Positions 36,274 to 44,301 of a stretch of DNA of 64,000 nt are shown piece by piece; position 1 is the stretch's first letter, and every line of letters starts with the position of its first letter. Source of the DNA: Campylobacter concisus. Lineage in GTDB: Bacteria; Campylobacterota; Campylobacteria; Campylobacterales; Campylobacteraceae. The notes under the pieces were generated by a model, which made no database searches, was not told the origin of the DNA, and saw only the letters and a program-made list of their open reading frames with translations. A program made the translations under genes and the position numbers. The stretch lies in assembly GCF_003048905.1 (NCBI RefSeq), contig NZ_PIRO01000001.1:62001-126000 (forward strand), read 5' to 3'.

Positions 36274-37082
36274 TATCTCTCCTTTGAGAAATTCTTTATC
36301 AAGCAAAGCTCTTCTTTGCTAAATCCAGCTTTTAAGCGATCTTGCTCATTGATCTCTCTAACATTTTTAAATGAATTTGGATACAAACTTAAGATAATGC
36401 CAAAGTAGCTATTTTCGTCAATACCCTCTTTTTTACAGGCAAATTTAAACCACTTATCGCCCTTATAAACATGAGAGATTTCTTCTTTTAAGATGACTTT
36501 CAGGCACTCAATGAGCTCTTCATTTCCACCCTCGCCTTCAAGCCTTTTTATAATATGAGCGTTTGCATCAAGCCCATTTGCCTCCATATATCTTGGCAGT
36601 AGCGCCATACGGCTAGTTAGACTACTTGAAGTCTTTTGAAGTGCGATAAAAAGCCCATCATGCACACTTAGCTCGCCGTATCTACTGCCATGCTTTAAGA
36701 GCAAATTTTCTATCATACAAAAGTGTCTGATCTCATCTTCAGCTACTTCTAGCCAGTCTTCATAAAATTCTCTTGGCAAATTTCTAAATCTATAACAAGC
36801 ATCAAGCGCGATATCAATAGCACTAAATTCAATATGAGCTACCGAGTGGATAAAATTTAAATTTTTATCCTTTGGCTTTACTTTTTTGTTTAACTCTTTC
36901 ATGCTAACTACTTCACAAAATTTTGCGTAGCTTGGCGTTATTAGCTCGTTTGGTTTAGAGCTTTGGTAAAAATTTATATTAAAATCTCGTTTAAATTTCT
37001 CATAAAATAGCTCAAATTTTAAAAATTTAAGCCCAATCTCGCCTTCATTTAAAATTTCCCAAATTTCATCAAAAAAATTCAT
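36273..37082 (-). CDS. DUF455 ferritin-like protein
   Basis: 269 residues. The four-helix ferritin-like fold is suggested by two metal-ligand type pairs: HIEFSAIDIALD (about 84-95), with EDEIRHFCM (~115-123) and a further EEISHVYKGDKW (~206-217). Family DUF455 members have an unknown, possibly redox or oxygenase role; one relative is MiaE-like. AGAGAAAAT precedes ATG 37082. It is translationally coupled to the SixA-like gene. Confidence 0.87.
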   Translation of the reverse strand: MNFFDEIWEILNEGEIGLKFLKFELFYEKFKRDFNINFYQSSKPNELITPSYAKFCEVVSMKELNKKVKPKDKNLNFIHSVAHIEFSAIDIALDACYRFRNLPREFYEDWLEVAEDEIRHFCMIENLLLKHGSRYGELSVHDGLFIALQKTSSSLTSRMALLPRYMEANGLDANAHIIKRLEGEGGNEELIECLKVILKEEISHVYKGDKWFKFACKKEGIDENSYFGIILSLYPNSFKNVREINEQDRLKAGFSKEELCLIKNFSKER

Positions 37083-37190
37083 ATTTTCTCTTTATTTAAA
37101 TCTGCATTTACAAGTGTAAATTTATATAAATAATGCTTAAAATTTGAGCCTAGTGTTTGTTTTAAAAGGTTTTTAGTAAAAATTTCTGAT

Positions 37191-37871
37191 TTATTTTGCT
37201 TTGCCATATCCAGCAAATCTATTTGCTGCCAAGCAACTTGAGTTTGAACACCTTACAAGGTAGCTATTTATCTCTTGGTTTCCTTTTAGATGCACATTTT
37301 TTTGTTTTAGATTCATATAGCTATGAATTATCTTTCCGCCAGAATTATGTATAAATTTTACTGTCTCATCGCCAAGAACAGCTGTAACTATGCCAACATG
37401 AGTAATATTTTTCTTATCTTTATTTTTCTGAACACCCTTGCCAAGAGTATTTGAGAAAAATACAAGATCGCCTATTTTTGGATTTTTATGAGTAATTAAA
37501 TTTTTACTTTCATAAAAATTATAGATCGCTTTTGACTTTCTACCGCCATTATCGTAGTAGCGATTTATTGTCTTTTCATCAAAATACATATTTTGATACT
37601 TTGCATTTACGATAGAAACAAATCCTGAGCAATCACCGCCCGCTCTTGTATTTAGGTATTTTTTAAAAAAAGAACCAAATTTTTTATCTTCTCTATCATT
37701 ATCTTCATCTATGATTTCACCAATCATTTGCTCACTAAAATCAACACTTGAAGTTACGGTTTGATTTGTTTCATTTTGCGGAGTTGTCGGTTGATTAGAA
37801 GTAAAAGAACAACCTGTAAAAAATATAATGCTAAGTATAAAAAAGATTTTTTTATTTATTGAATTTGACAT
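37191..37871 (-). CDS. NlpC/P60-like lipoprotein (cell-wall peptidase candidate)
   Basis: 226 residues with a lipoprotein signal (FFILSIIFFTGCSF; lipid-modified Cys at ~21). The catalytic domain follows: Cys nucleophile in GGDCSGFVSIV, GDLVFFSN, His in ITHVGIVTAV and a polar third residue near FIHNSGG. NlpC/P60 proteins cut gamma-D-Glu peptide bonds in murein. The start is ATG 37871 with GGAT upstream; a TTG at 37883 is less likely. The Cys and His are separated by an insertion rich in Lys/Tyr, longer than in minimal domains. Confidence 0.83.
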   Translation of the reverse strand: MSNSINKKIFFILSIIFFTGCSFTSNQPTTPQNETNQTVTSSVDFSEQMIGEIIDEDNDREDKKFGSFFKKYLNTRAGGDCSGFVSIVNAKYQNMYFDEKTINRYYDNGGRKSKAIYNFYESKNLITHKNPKIGDLVFFSNTLGKGVQKNKDKKNITHVGIVTAVLGDETVKFIHNSGGKIIHSYMNLKQKNVHLKGNQEINSYLVRCSNSSCLAANRFAGYGKAK

Positions 37872-37968
37872 ATTTATATCCAAAATTTTAGTGTTTGCAA
37901 TTTTAACTTTTAAACGTAAATGAACCGGAAATAGTGCTTTGCTTTCTTTATTCTAAGTTAAAAAGCAA

Positions 37969-37974
37969 TATAAT
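37969..37974 (+). promoter_or_regulatory. -10 element for murA
   Basis: A perfect TATAAT about 36 bases before ATG 38011, in the divergent gap with the NlpC-like gene. Confidence 0.5.
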
Positions 37975-38010
37975 ATCGGCAAAAAACATATTTTCTTAAG
38001 GCAAAAAACA

Positions 38011-39279
38011 ATGATGCACTATTTAAAGATAAAAGGAAATGCCAAATTAAGTGGCGAAGTAAAAATAAGCGGTGCCAAAAATGCTGCTCTACCGATCATC
38101 GCCCTAACCTTACTTGCAAAAAAAAGTGTAAATTTAACAAATATCCCAAATGTCGCTGATATAAAAACGCTTTGCCAACTGCTAACTAACCTAGGAGCAA
38201 AGTGCGAATTTAAAGATAAAAACTCACTAAGCATAGACACAAGCAGTGTAAGCTCGACGACTGCAAATTATGACATCGTTAGAAAAATGCGCGCTTCTAT
38301 CTTGACACTTGGACCGCTTCTTGCACGTTTTGGTCACTGCGAAGTGAGCCTACCTGGAGGATGTGCGATCGGACAAAGACCTATCGATCTGCATCTAAAT
38401 GCACTCGAAAAAATGGGCGCAAATATAGAAATAAAGCAAGGCTACGTCGTCGCAACAGCACCAAATGGCCTAAAAGGCGCAAAGATTGTTTTTGATAAGA
38501 TCACCGTAACTGGCAGCGAAAATATCATCATGGCTGCAGCTCTAGCGCACGGTACGACAGAACTTTTTAACGTAGCGCTTGAGCCTGAAGTGGTGCAAAT
38601 TTGTGAAATTTTGGCTAAGAGTGGCGTTAAAATAGAAGGCATCGGCACAAGTGAACTAAAGATAACTGGAAGCGGCCAAAAATTGCTTGAAATTTGCGAT
38701 ATTGAAGTAATTCCTGATAGGATCGAAGCTGGCACATATCTTTGTGCTGGTGCCATAACAAATAGCAAAATTTCAGTTACTAATGCAAATGCTGCGCATA
38801 TGACAGCCATCTTAAACAAATTTGAAGAGATGGGCTTTGGCATTGAGATAGATGGTGACAAGATCACGATATTGCCAGCAAAAGAGATAAAACCAGTAGA
38901 GATAAGAACCACTGAGTATCCGGGCTTTCCAACAGATATGCAAGCTCAATTTATGGCACTTTGCCTTGCAGCAAATGGCGTTAGTACGATAGATGAGAGA
39001 CTTTTTGAAAACCGCTTTATGCACGTTAGCGAGCTTGCTAGAATGGGAGCGGATATTAAGTTAAATGGGCATATTGCAAGCGTTTATGCGCCAGCTAAGC
39101 TAAATGCAGCCGATGTGATGGCAACAGATCTTAGAGCAAGCTCAGCGCTGATACTAGCTGCTCTTATAGCAAATGGCGAAAGCTTGGTACATAGAATTTA
39201 TCACCTTGATAGAGGATATGAAAATTTAGAAGAGAAATTTCAAGGCCTTGGTGCAAATATTATTAGGCTTGAGGAGTAA
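38011..39279 (+). CDS. murA: UDP-N-acetylglucosamine 1-carboxyvinyltransferase
   Basis: First committed step of peptidoglycan synthesis (422 residues). [16 protein letters not shown] at the N terminus, and the active-site Cys in [13 protein letters not shown], so the fosfomycin target residue is retained. [16 protein letters not shown] lies near the C terminus. Two tandem ATGs (38011, 38014) could serve as start. Followed after 2 bases by moeA. Confidence 0.97.
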   Translation: MMHYLKIKGNAKLSGEVKISGAKNAALPIIALTLLAKKSVNLTNIPNVADIKTLCQLLTNLGAKCEFKDKNSLSIDTSSVSSTTANYDIVRKMRASILTLGPLLARFGHCEVSLPGGCAIGQRPIDLHLNALEKMGANIEIKQGYVVATAPNGLKGAKIVFDKITVTGSENIIMAAALAHGTTELFNVALEPEVVQICEILAKSGVKIEGIGTSELKITGSGQKLLEICDIEVIPDRIEAGTYLCAGAITNSKISVTNANAAHMTAILNKFEEMGFGIEIDGDKITILPAKEIKPVEIRTTEYPGFPTDMQAQFMALCLAANGVSTIDERLFENRFMHVSELARMGADIKLNGHIASVYAPAKLNAADVMATDLRASSALILAALIANGESLVHRIYHLDRGYENLEEKFQGLGANIIRLEE

Positions 39280-39281
39280 AA

Positions 39282-40442
39282 ATGCTGCTAAATGATGCAT
39301 TAGATGCGCTTAAATCCAAATTTAAACTAAAAATAGATAGTGAAATTTTGCCTATCAGCATGGCTCTTGGTAGAACATTAGCAAATGATGTAGTGGCAGT
39401 AAAAAATCTGCCATGTTTTGATAACTCAGCGCTTGATGGCTTTGCGGTTAAATTTGACGAGAAAGATAAACCTTATAAGATCATCGCAAGTGCCTTTGCA
39501 GGCGATAAAGAGCAGCTAGCTATCGGCAAAAACGAGTGCGTGAAGATAATGACAGGTGCAAAGATGCCAAAGGGCGCTGACACGGTCATGAGGTTTGAAG
39601 ATTGCGTAGTTGAGGGCGAGTTTGTAAAAGCGCCAGCTAAGCTTAAAAAAGGCGAAGCTTACCGCTTTAAAGGCGAAGAGACAAAAGTTGGTGAAATTTT
39701 ACTAAAAAGTGGTGAAATTTTAAACACAAGAAGCGTGATGATGCTAGCAGCTCAGGGTATAAGCTTTATAGATGTGAAAAAGCAGTCTAGTGTTGGAATT
39801 TACTCAAGCGGAAACGAGATCATCGAGCCTTGGCAAAGAGCTAGCGAGGATGAAATTTACAATGCAAACGCACTTGGCATCACCGCACTTTTAAGCTCAA
39901 TCGGTCAAAAAAGCTCATATCTTGGCATCATAAAAGATGAGCTAAGCGCTGTAAAACAGGCATTTTTAAATACTACAAACTATGACATCATTGTCTGCTC
40001 TGGCGGAGCAAGCGCTGGTGAGGCTGACTTTATGAAGATAGCCCTAAGTGAGCTTGGATATAACGAAATTTTCTCACACCTTGACATAAGACCTGGCAGA
40101 CCTTGCAAGGCTTATGAAAAAGATGGCAAACTAGTCTTTGTGCTCCCTGGAAATCCAATGGCAGCTTATGTTTGCATGATGATGCTTGTTTTGCCTCTTT
40201 TAAGAGAGGATTGCTTTGTGATGCAAAATACTACAAATGCGCAAAATTTAAAGGTAAAATCAGGTAGGATCAATGCCATTTTTGGAAATATTGAAAATGA
40301 TAAATTTATAGCAACAAATGGTGGAAAATACGGCTCTGGCATGATAGATCATATTTTAAAAAGCACTTTTATGTTTTTAACTAGCCCAGATCAAAGCGAA
40401 ATTTTGCAAAATAGTGAAATTTCTCTTATAAAACTTCCATAA
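39282..40442 (+). CDS. moeA: molybdopterin molybdenumtransferase
   Basis: 386 residues; inserts molybdate into adenylated molybdopterin. Domain blocks include NLPCFDNSALDGFAV, GAKMPKGADTVMRFEDC, the Mog/MoeA motif CSGGASAGEADF and FVLPGNPMAAYVCMM. GAGGAGTAAAA precedes ATG 39282. Its partner adenylyltransferase gene (mog) lies about 11 kb downstream on the other strand. A tRNA-Gly promoter begins 5 bases after its stop. Confidence 0.95.
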   Translation: MLLNDALDALKSKFKLKIDSEILPISMALGRTLANDVVAVKNLPCFDNSALDGFAVKFDEKDKPYKIIASAFAGDKEQLAIGKNECVKIMTGAKMPKGADTVMRFEDCVVEGEFVKAPAKLKKGEAYRFKGEETKVGEILLKSGEILNTRSVMMLAAQGISFIDVKKQSSVGIYSSGNEIIEPWQRASEDEIYNANALGITALLSSIGQKSSYLGIIKDELSAVKQAFLNTTNYDIIVCSGGASAGEADFMKIALSELGYNEIFSHLDIRPGRPCKAYEKDGKLVFVLPGNPMAAYVCMMMLVLPLLREDCFVMQNTTNAQNLKVKSGRINAIFGNIENDKFIATNGGKYGSGMIDHILKSTFMFLTSPDQSEILQNSEISLIKLP

Positions 40443-40446
40443 AATC

Positions 40447-40475
40447 TTGACAAATGAAAAACAATCTGATAGAAT
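40447..40475 (+). promoter_or_regulatory. sigma-70 promoter of tRNA-Gly
   Basis: TTGACA (40447-40452), a 17-base spacer and TAGAAT (40470-40475). A start near 40482 would sit about 12 bases before the mature tRNA. It is the clearest -35/-10 pair in the window. Confidence 0.8.
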
Positions 40476-40493
40476 GCGGACTTCATTTTAACT

Positions 40494-40568
40494 GCGGGAA
40501 TAGCTCAGGGGTAGAGCACAACCTTGCCAAGGTTGGGGTCGCGAGTTCGAATCTCGTTTCCCGCTCCA
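40494..40568 (+). tRNA. tRNA-Gly (anticodon GCC)
   Basis: A 75-base cloverleaf with encoded CCA. The acceptor stem is GCGGGAA/TTCCCGC and the D arm GCTC/GAGC. The anticodon stem CAACC/GGTTG carries the loop TTGCCAA (anticodon GCC, reads GGC/GGU). The T arm is GCGAG TTCGAAT CTCGT. The downstream flgA frame is open through the whole gene. Confidence 0.97.
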
Positions 40569-41440
40569 TCTTTTTTATACTAATTTTTTTATTTTCCATA
40601 AAACTTTTTGCAAATGAAGTCAACATCTATCCAATGTATTGCGTTATAAATGATCAAATTTCGCTTAGTACTTTTGGCTTTGATGGCGAAGACAATGAAA
40701 TTTTAAACCTAGAGGGCAAAAGAGCAGCCAAGATAGATAGCAAAAAACTCTATGAAATTCTAACAGCAAATTTTAAAACATATAATGACAAAAGTGGCGG
40801 AAGCGTTGCTTTTGTAAAGAACTGCTCTATTATGGATGAGATTCAAATGCGATTTTTAAGATCAATTAGCGATGAATATCCTGGTATCAGCATAAGTGAC
40901 CTTAGTATTAGCCCACAAAATAAGCTTCCAGTAAATTTCAAAGAACTCGTTCTAAAAAATATCTTTTTAGGTGATCAAAATAGTCAAAAAGGTACATTTA
41001 GAGCATCATTTGAGGATGTTGACCTGAGTCTAAAAAGCATCTATTTTAAATTTAGCTTTAACGCTAAGATGCCAGCCTTCATAGCAATAAATTCAATGAA
41101 TACAAACCATATTTTAAGCCTACTTGACTATCAGCCAACGATGATCGAGTTTGGCAAATGGCCAAAAGATGCACTTTCTAACTCAAATAGCTTAGCTCTT
41201 ATAACAAAAGTGCAGATAAAAAGCGGCGAAATTTTAACCAAGCGTCAGTTTAATGCCATAAATTTAGTAAAAAAAGGTCAAATGCTAAATGCAGTCTTGA
41301 GTGAGGATGGGGTTAAGATAATAGCTGAAGTAAAGGCACTTGAGGATGGAAATTTAGGTGATATGATAAAGATAAGAACAAAAGATAATAAAATTTTACA
41401 GGCCACAGTTTCAGGTAAAGACGAGGCAGTGATAAGATGA
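40568..41440 (+). CDS. flgA: flagellar P-ring assembly chaperone FlgA (start uncertain)
   Basis: A FlgA-type SAF domain is visible at the C terminus (ALITKVQIKSGEILTKRQF, AEVKALEDGNLGDMIKIRTK), preceded by an N-terminal domain and a hydrophobic signal sequence (FFILIFLFSIKLFA then NEVN). FlgA helps FlgI assemble the periplasmic P ring. No ATG, GTG or TTG lies in frame between the tRNA-Gly gene and the signal sequence. The coordinate given is the ATC that begins at the A of the tRNA CCA. ATG 40634 would remove the signal peptide, and ATG 40454 lies before the tRNA inside its promoter. It overlaps ubiX by 4 bases. Confidence 0.8.
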   Translation: MFFILIFLFSIKLFANEVNIYPMYCVINDQISLSTFGFDGEDNEILNLEGKRAAKIDSKKLYEILTANFKTYNDKSGGSVAFVKNCSIMDEIQMRFLRSISDEYPGISISDLSISPQNKLPVNFKELVLKNIFLGDQNSQKGTFRASFEDVDLSLKSIYFKFSFNAKMPAFIAINSMNTNHILSLLDYQPTMIEFGKWPKDALSNSNSLALITKVQIKSGEILTKRQFNAINLVKKGQMLNAVLSEDGVKIIAEVKALEDGNLGDMIKIRTKDNKILQATVSGKDEAVIR

Positions 41441-41988
41441 AAAAGATAGTATTTGCAGCCACTGGAGCAAGCGGAGCTGGACTTTTTCTAAAGCTAGTAA
41501 ATGCCGCCAAATATAGTTGCGAGGCGCACGTCATAGTTAGTAAAAATGCCATGAAAGTCTTGGAGGCTGAGGAGAATTTGAGGCTAAATTTAGATGATCT
41601 TGGCGTAAAAATTTATGACGACCAAGATCTTAGCGCAGGCCCAGCTTCTGGCTCATTTGGCACGGATGCCATGATCATAGCACCCTGCTCTACTAATACT
41701 TTAGCAAAAGTTGCAAACGGCATAAGCGACACGCTCATCACAAGGGCCGCAAGTGTCGCGCTAAAGGAGAGGCAAAGGCTAGTTTTGGGAGTTAGAGAGA
41801 TGCCGTTTTCTGCGATCGCACTTTCTCAGATGCAGCTACTCTCATCTCTTGGGGCCATCATCGCACCCCCAGTTTTAGGCTACTACACAGGTATAAAGAG
41901 CCTTCTTGATATGGAAAATTTCATCATCGGCAAGTGGCTTGATGCCTTAAAAATTGAAAATAATCTTTACAAAAGGTGGCAAATTTGA
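41437..41988 (+). CDS. ubiX: flavin prenyltransferase UbiX
   Basis: 183 residues. FAATGASGAGLFLKL is the FMN-binding N terminus, with IIAPCSTNTLAKVANGISD and VLGVREMPFSAIAL as family blocks. It makes the prenylated FMN cofactor for UbiD-type decarboxylases used in (mena)quinone synthesis. ATGA overlap with flgA and TTGA with coaD. Confidence 0.94.
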   Translation: MKKIVFAATGASGAGLFLKLVNAAKYSCEAHVIVSKNAMKVLEAEENLRLNLDDLGVKIYDDQDLSAGPASGSFGTDAMIIAPCSTNTLAKVANGISDTLITRAASVALKERQRLVLGVREMPFSAIALSQMQLLSSLGAIIAPPVLGYYTGIKSLLDMENFIIGKWLDALKIENNLYKRWQI

Positions 41989-42455
41989 AAAAATCTTGCA
42001 TCTATCCAGGTACATTTGATCCCATTACAAACGGCCATTTGGACGTTATCATAAGAGCTACGAAAATTTTTGACAAAGTGATCGTCGCAGTCGCAAAAAG
42101 TGACAGCAAACAGCCGATGTTTGCACACGAAAAACGCATCGAAATGGCAAAAGAAGCAGTTTGCGAGCTAAAAAACGTAAGCGTTCTTGGCTTTGATAAC
42201 TTGCTTGTTGATTTTGCTAAATCGCACGGCATAAATACCGTCATCAGGGGGCTTCGCGCGGTTAGTGACTTCGAGTACGAGCTACAAATCGGCTATGCAA
42301 ACGCTGCACTTTGGGATGAATTTGAGACGGTTTATCTTATGCCAAGCTTAAATAACGCCTTCATCTCAAGCTCGATCGTCCGCTCAGTCTTGCGCCACGA
42401 CGGCGATGTGAGCAACCTAGTGCCAGCAAAAATTCTAAAAAATTTAAAGGCGTAA
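41985..42455 (+). CDS. coaD: phosphopantetheine adenylyltransferase
   Basis: 156 residues from TTG 41985. YPGTFDPITNGHLDVI contains the nucleotidyltransferase T/HxGH motif; RGLRAVSDFEYELQI and SSSIVRSVLRHDGDVS complete the fold. It performs the penultimate step of coenzyme A synthesis. TTG 41985 overlaps the ubiX stop and gives a family-like MKKSCIYPG start with AAAAGG 9-14 bases upstream. GTG 41976 is an alternative, adding three residues. Confidence 0.94.
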   Translation: MKKSCIYPGTFDPITNGHLDVIIRATKIFDKVIVAVAKSDSKQPMFAHEKRIEMAKEAVCELKNVSVLGFDNLLVDFAKSHGINTVIRGLRAVSDFEYELQIGYANAALWDEFETVYLMPSLNNAFISSSIVRSVLRHDGDVSNLVPAKILKNLKA

Positions 42456-42456
42456 A

Positions 42457-43044
42457 ATGTATGTTTTGTTTGAAGGCATTGACGGCGTTGGCAAGAGCAC
42501 ACAGATAGAAATTTTAGCTTCTAAATTTAGTGATGCCATCGTCACAAAAGAGCCAGGCGGCACGCAGCTTGGTGAAAATTTACGAGAAATTTTACTAAGC
42601 TCGAGCATAAAAATCGGCAAAAGGGCTGAAATTTTGCTTTTTTTAGCTGACAGGGCTGAGCATTTTGAAAAGCTAGTCGCTCCAAATTTAAGTAGGCTAA
42701 TACTTAGCGATAGAGGCTTTATCTCTGGCATCGCCTACGCTTTGGCAAATGATGAAAACTTAGATGAAAGCGTGCTTTTAGAGCTTAATAAGTTTGCACT
42801 AAATGATAAATTTGCAGACAAGATCATCTTTTTTGAAGCAAGCCATGAGCTTATAAGCTCGCGCCTAAAAAGTAGAGGCACAAGCGATAAGATAGAGGCT
42901 CGCGGTCTAGAGTATCTTTTAAAAGTGCAAAGCCTGATGAAGCAAATTCTTATCAAAAATGGCTTTGAGACGCTTTTTGTAGACGCATCTAAAAGCATAG
43001 AGCTAATTTCAAAAGAAATAGAAAATTTTATAAATTTTAAGTAA
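42457..43044 (+). CDS. tmk: thymidylate kinase
   Basis: 195 residues. P-loop FEGIDGVGKSTQ, then TKEPGGTQLG and the DRG motif SDRGFISGIAYA. It phosphorylates dTMP to dTDP. Its ATG starts one base after the coaD stop. The lid region is short and the length is normal. Confidence 0.95.
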   Translation: MYVLFEGIDGVGKSTQIEILASKFSDAIVTKEPGGTQLGENLREILLSSSIKIGKRAEILLFLADRAEHFEKLVAPNLSRLILSDRGFISGIAYALANDENLDESVLLELNKFALNDKFADKIIFFEASHELISSRLKSRGTSDKIEARGLEYLLKVQSLMKQILIKNGFETLFVDASKSIELISKEIENFINFK

Positions 43045-43074
43045 AATCACAAAAAATAAAAAAAGGATAATGCG

Positions 43075-44301
43075 ATGATAACGGCACTTCGTGGCATGAA
43101 AGATATACTTCCAGCTCGCGCGAAACTTTACGCACAGATAATAAAAACCTGCGAGGAAGTCGCAAAAAACTACGGATATGAGCAAATTTTGACCCCGCAT
43201 CTCGAGGAGACGGCGCTTTTTAAAAGAAGTGTCGGCGAGAGTAGCGACATTGTGGGCAAAGAGATGTATCAGTTTGAAGACAAAGGCGGTAACGACGTTT
43301 GCTTGCGACCTGAGGGCACGGCTGGCGTGGTTAGAGCGTTTATCGAGGCAAAACTTGACAGGGCAAATGTGACAAAACGCTGCTTTTATCACGGCTCAAT
43401 GTTTCGCTACGAGCGCCCACAAAAAGGCCGCTTAAGAGAGTTTCACCAGTTTGGCTGTGAGTGTTTTGGTGAGGGCAGCGTCTATGAGGATGCGAGCATT
43501 ATCTTGATGGTGAGCGAAATTTTTAACAGGCTAAATATCAAAACAACCCTAAAAATAAACTCCCTTGGCGACGAGAGCTCGATGAAGTCTTACAAAGCAA
43601 AGCTTGTCAAATTTTTAGATAAAAATGACGATAAAATTTGCGAAGACTGCAAAAGACGAAAGCTTTTAAATCCTATCCGCGTGCTTGACTGCAAGGTAGA
43701 GAGCTGCCAAGAAATTTATAAAAATGCCCCAGTTATCACTGATAGCTTAAGCGATGAGGCGCTGGCTGATTTTGAAAAACTGCAAGAAATTTTAACGGCA
43801 AATGGCGTTAAATTTGAGATAGACACTAAGCTAGTTCGTGGGCTTGATTATTACTGCAAGACGGCGTTTGAGTTTATTAGCAATGAGATCGGCTCACAAA
43901 GTGCAGTAGCAGGCGGAGGCAGATACGATAGGCTTGTTGAGTATCTTGGCGGTAGAGCAAGTTATGGCGTTGGCTTTGCGATGGGCGTTGAGAGGATAAT
44001 GGAAATTTTAGGTGAGGCCGAGGATGAGCGAGACGGAGTTTATCTTTGCGCGCTTGATGCAGCGAATGTTGATTTTATCTATAATCTTGGCTCAAAACTT
44101 CGCAAAAAATATCAGGTTGAAATTTCTTATGAAGCCAAAAAACTTCAAAAACATCTACAAAATGCCGACAATAAAAATGTAAAAATTTTCCTTTGCGTAG
44201 GCGAAAACGAGATGAAAAAGAATAAAATTTGGTATAAAAATTTAGAAAATAAAGATGAAAAAACGATAAATTTAGATGAGCTTGAAAAGGAGCTGGGATG
44301 A
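43075..44301 (+). CDS. hisS: histidyl-tRNA synthetase
   Basis: Class II synthetase of 408 residues. N-terminal ALRGMKDILP, motif 2 FRYERPQKGRLREFHQFGCE, the HisA motif GLDYYCKTAFEF, motif 3 GVGFAMGVERIM and a C-terminal anticodon domain. AAAAAGGATAA precedes ATG 43075. Confidence 0.97.
   Translation: MITALRGMKDILPARAKLYAQIIKTCEEVAKNYGYEQILTPHLEETALFKRSVGESSDIVGKEMYQFEDKGGNDVCLRPEGTAGVVRAFIEAKLDRANVTKRCFYHGSMFRYERPQKGRLREFHQFGCECFGEGSVYEDASIILMVSEIFNRLNIKTTLKINSLGDESSMKSYKAKLVKFLDKNDDKICEDCKRRKLLNPIRVLDCKVESCQEIYKNAPVITDSLSDEALADFEKLQEILTANGVKFEIDTKLVRGLDYYCKTAFEFISNEIGSQSAVAGGGRYDRLVEYLGGRASYGVGFAMGVERIMEILGEAEDERDGVYLCALDAANVDFIYNLGSKLRKKYQVEISYEAKKLQKHLQNADNKNVKIFLCVGENEMKKNKIWYKNLENKDEKTINLDELEKELG

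Noticed and set aside
37108-37121. Short palindrome TTTACAAGTGTAAA in the DUF455/NlpC gap
   Set aside because: Six-base AT-rich arms with a 2-base centre, common by chance in this composition; no partner site found nearby.
40454-40567. flgA starting at ATG 40454 and translated through tRNA-Gly
   Set aside because: The ATG lies in the spacer of the tRNA promoter, has no Shine-Dalgarno, and would put 38 tRNA-encoded residues before the signal peptide. Kept only as an alternative in the flgA entry.
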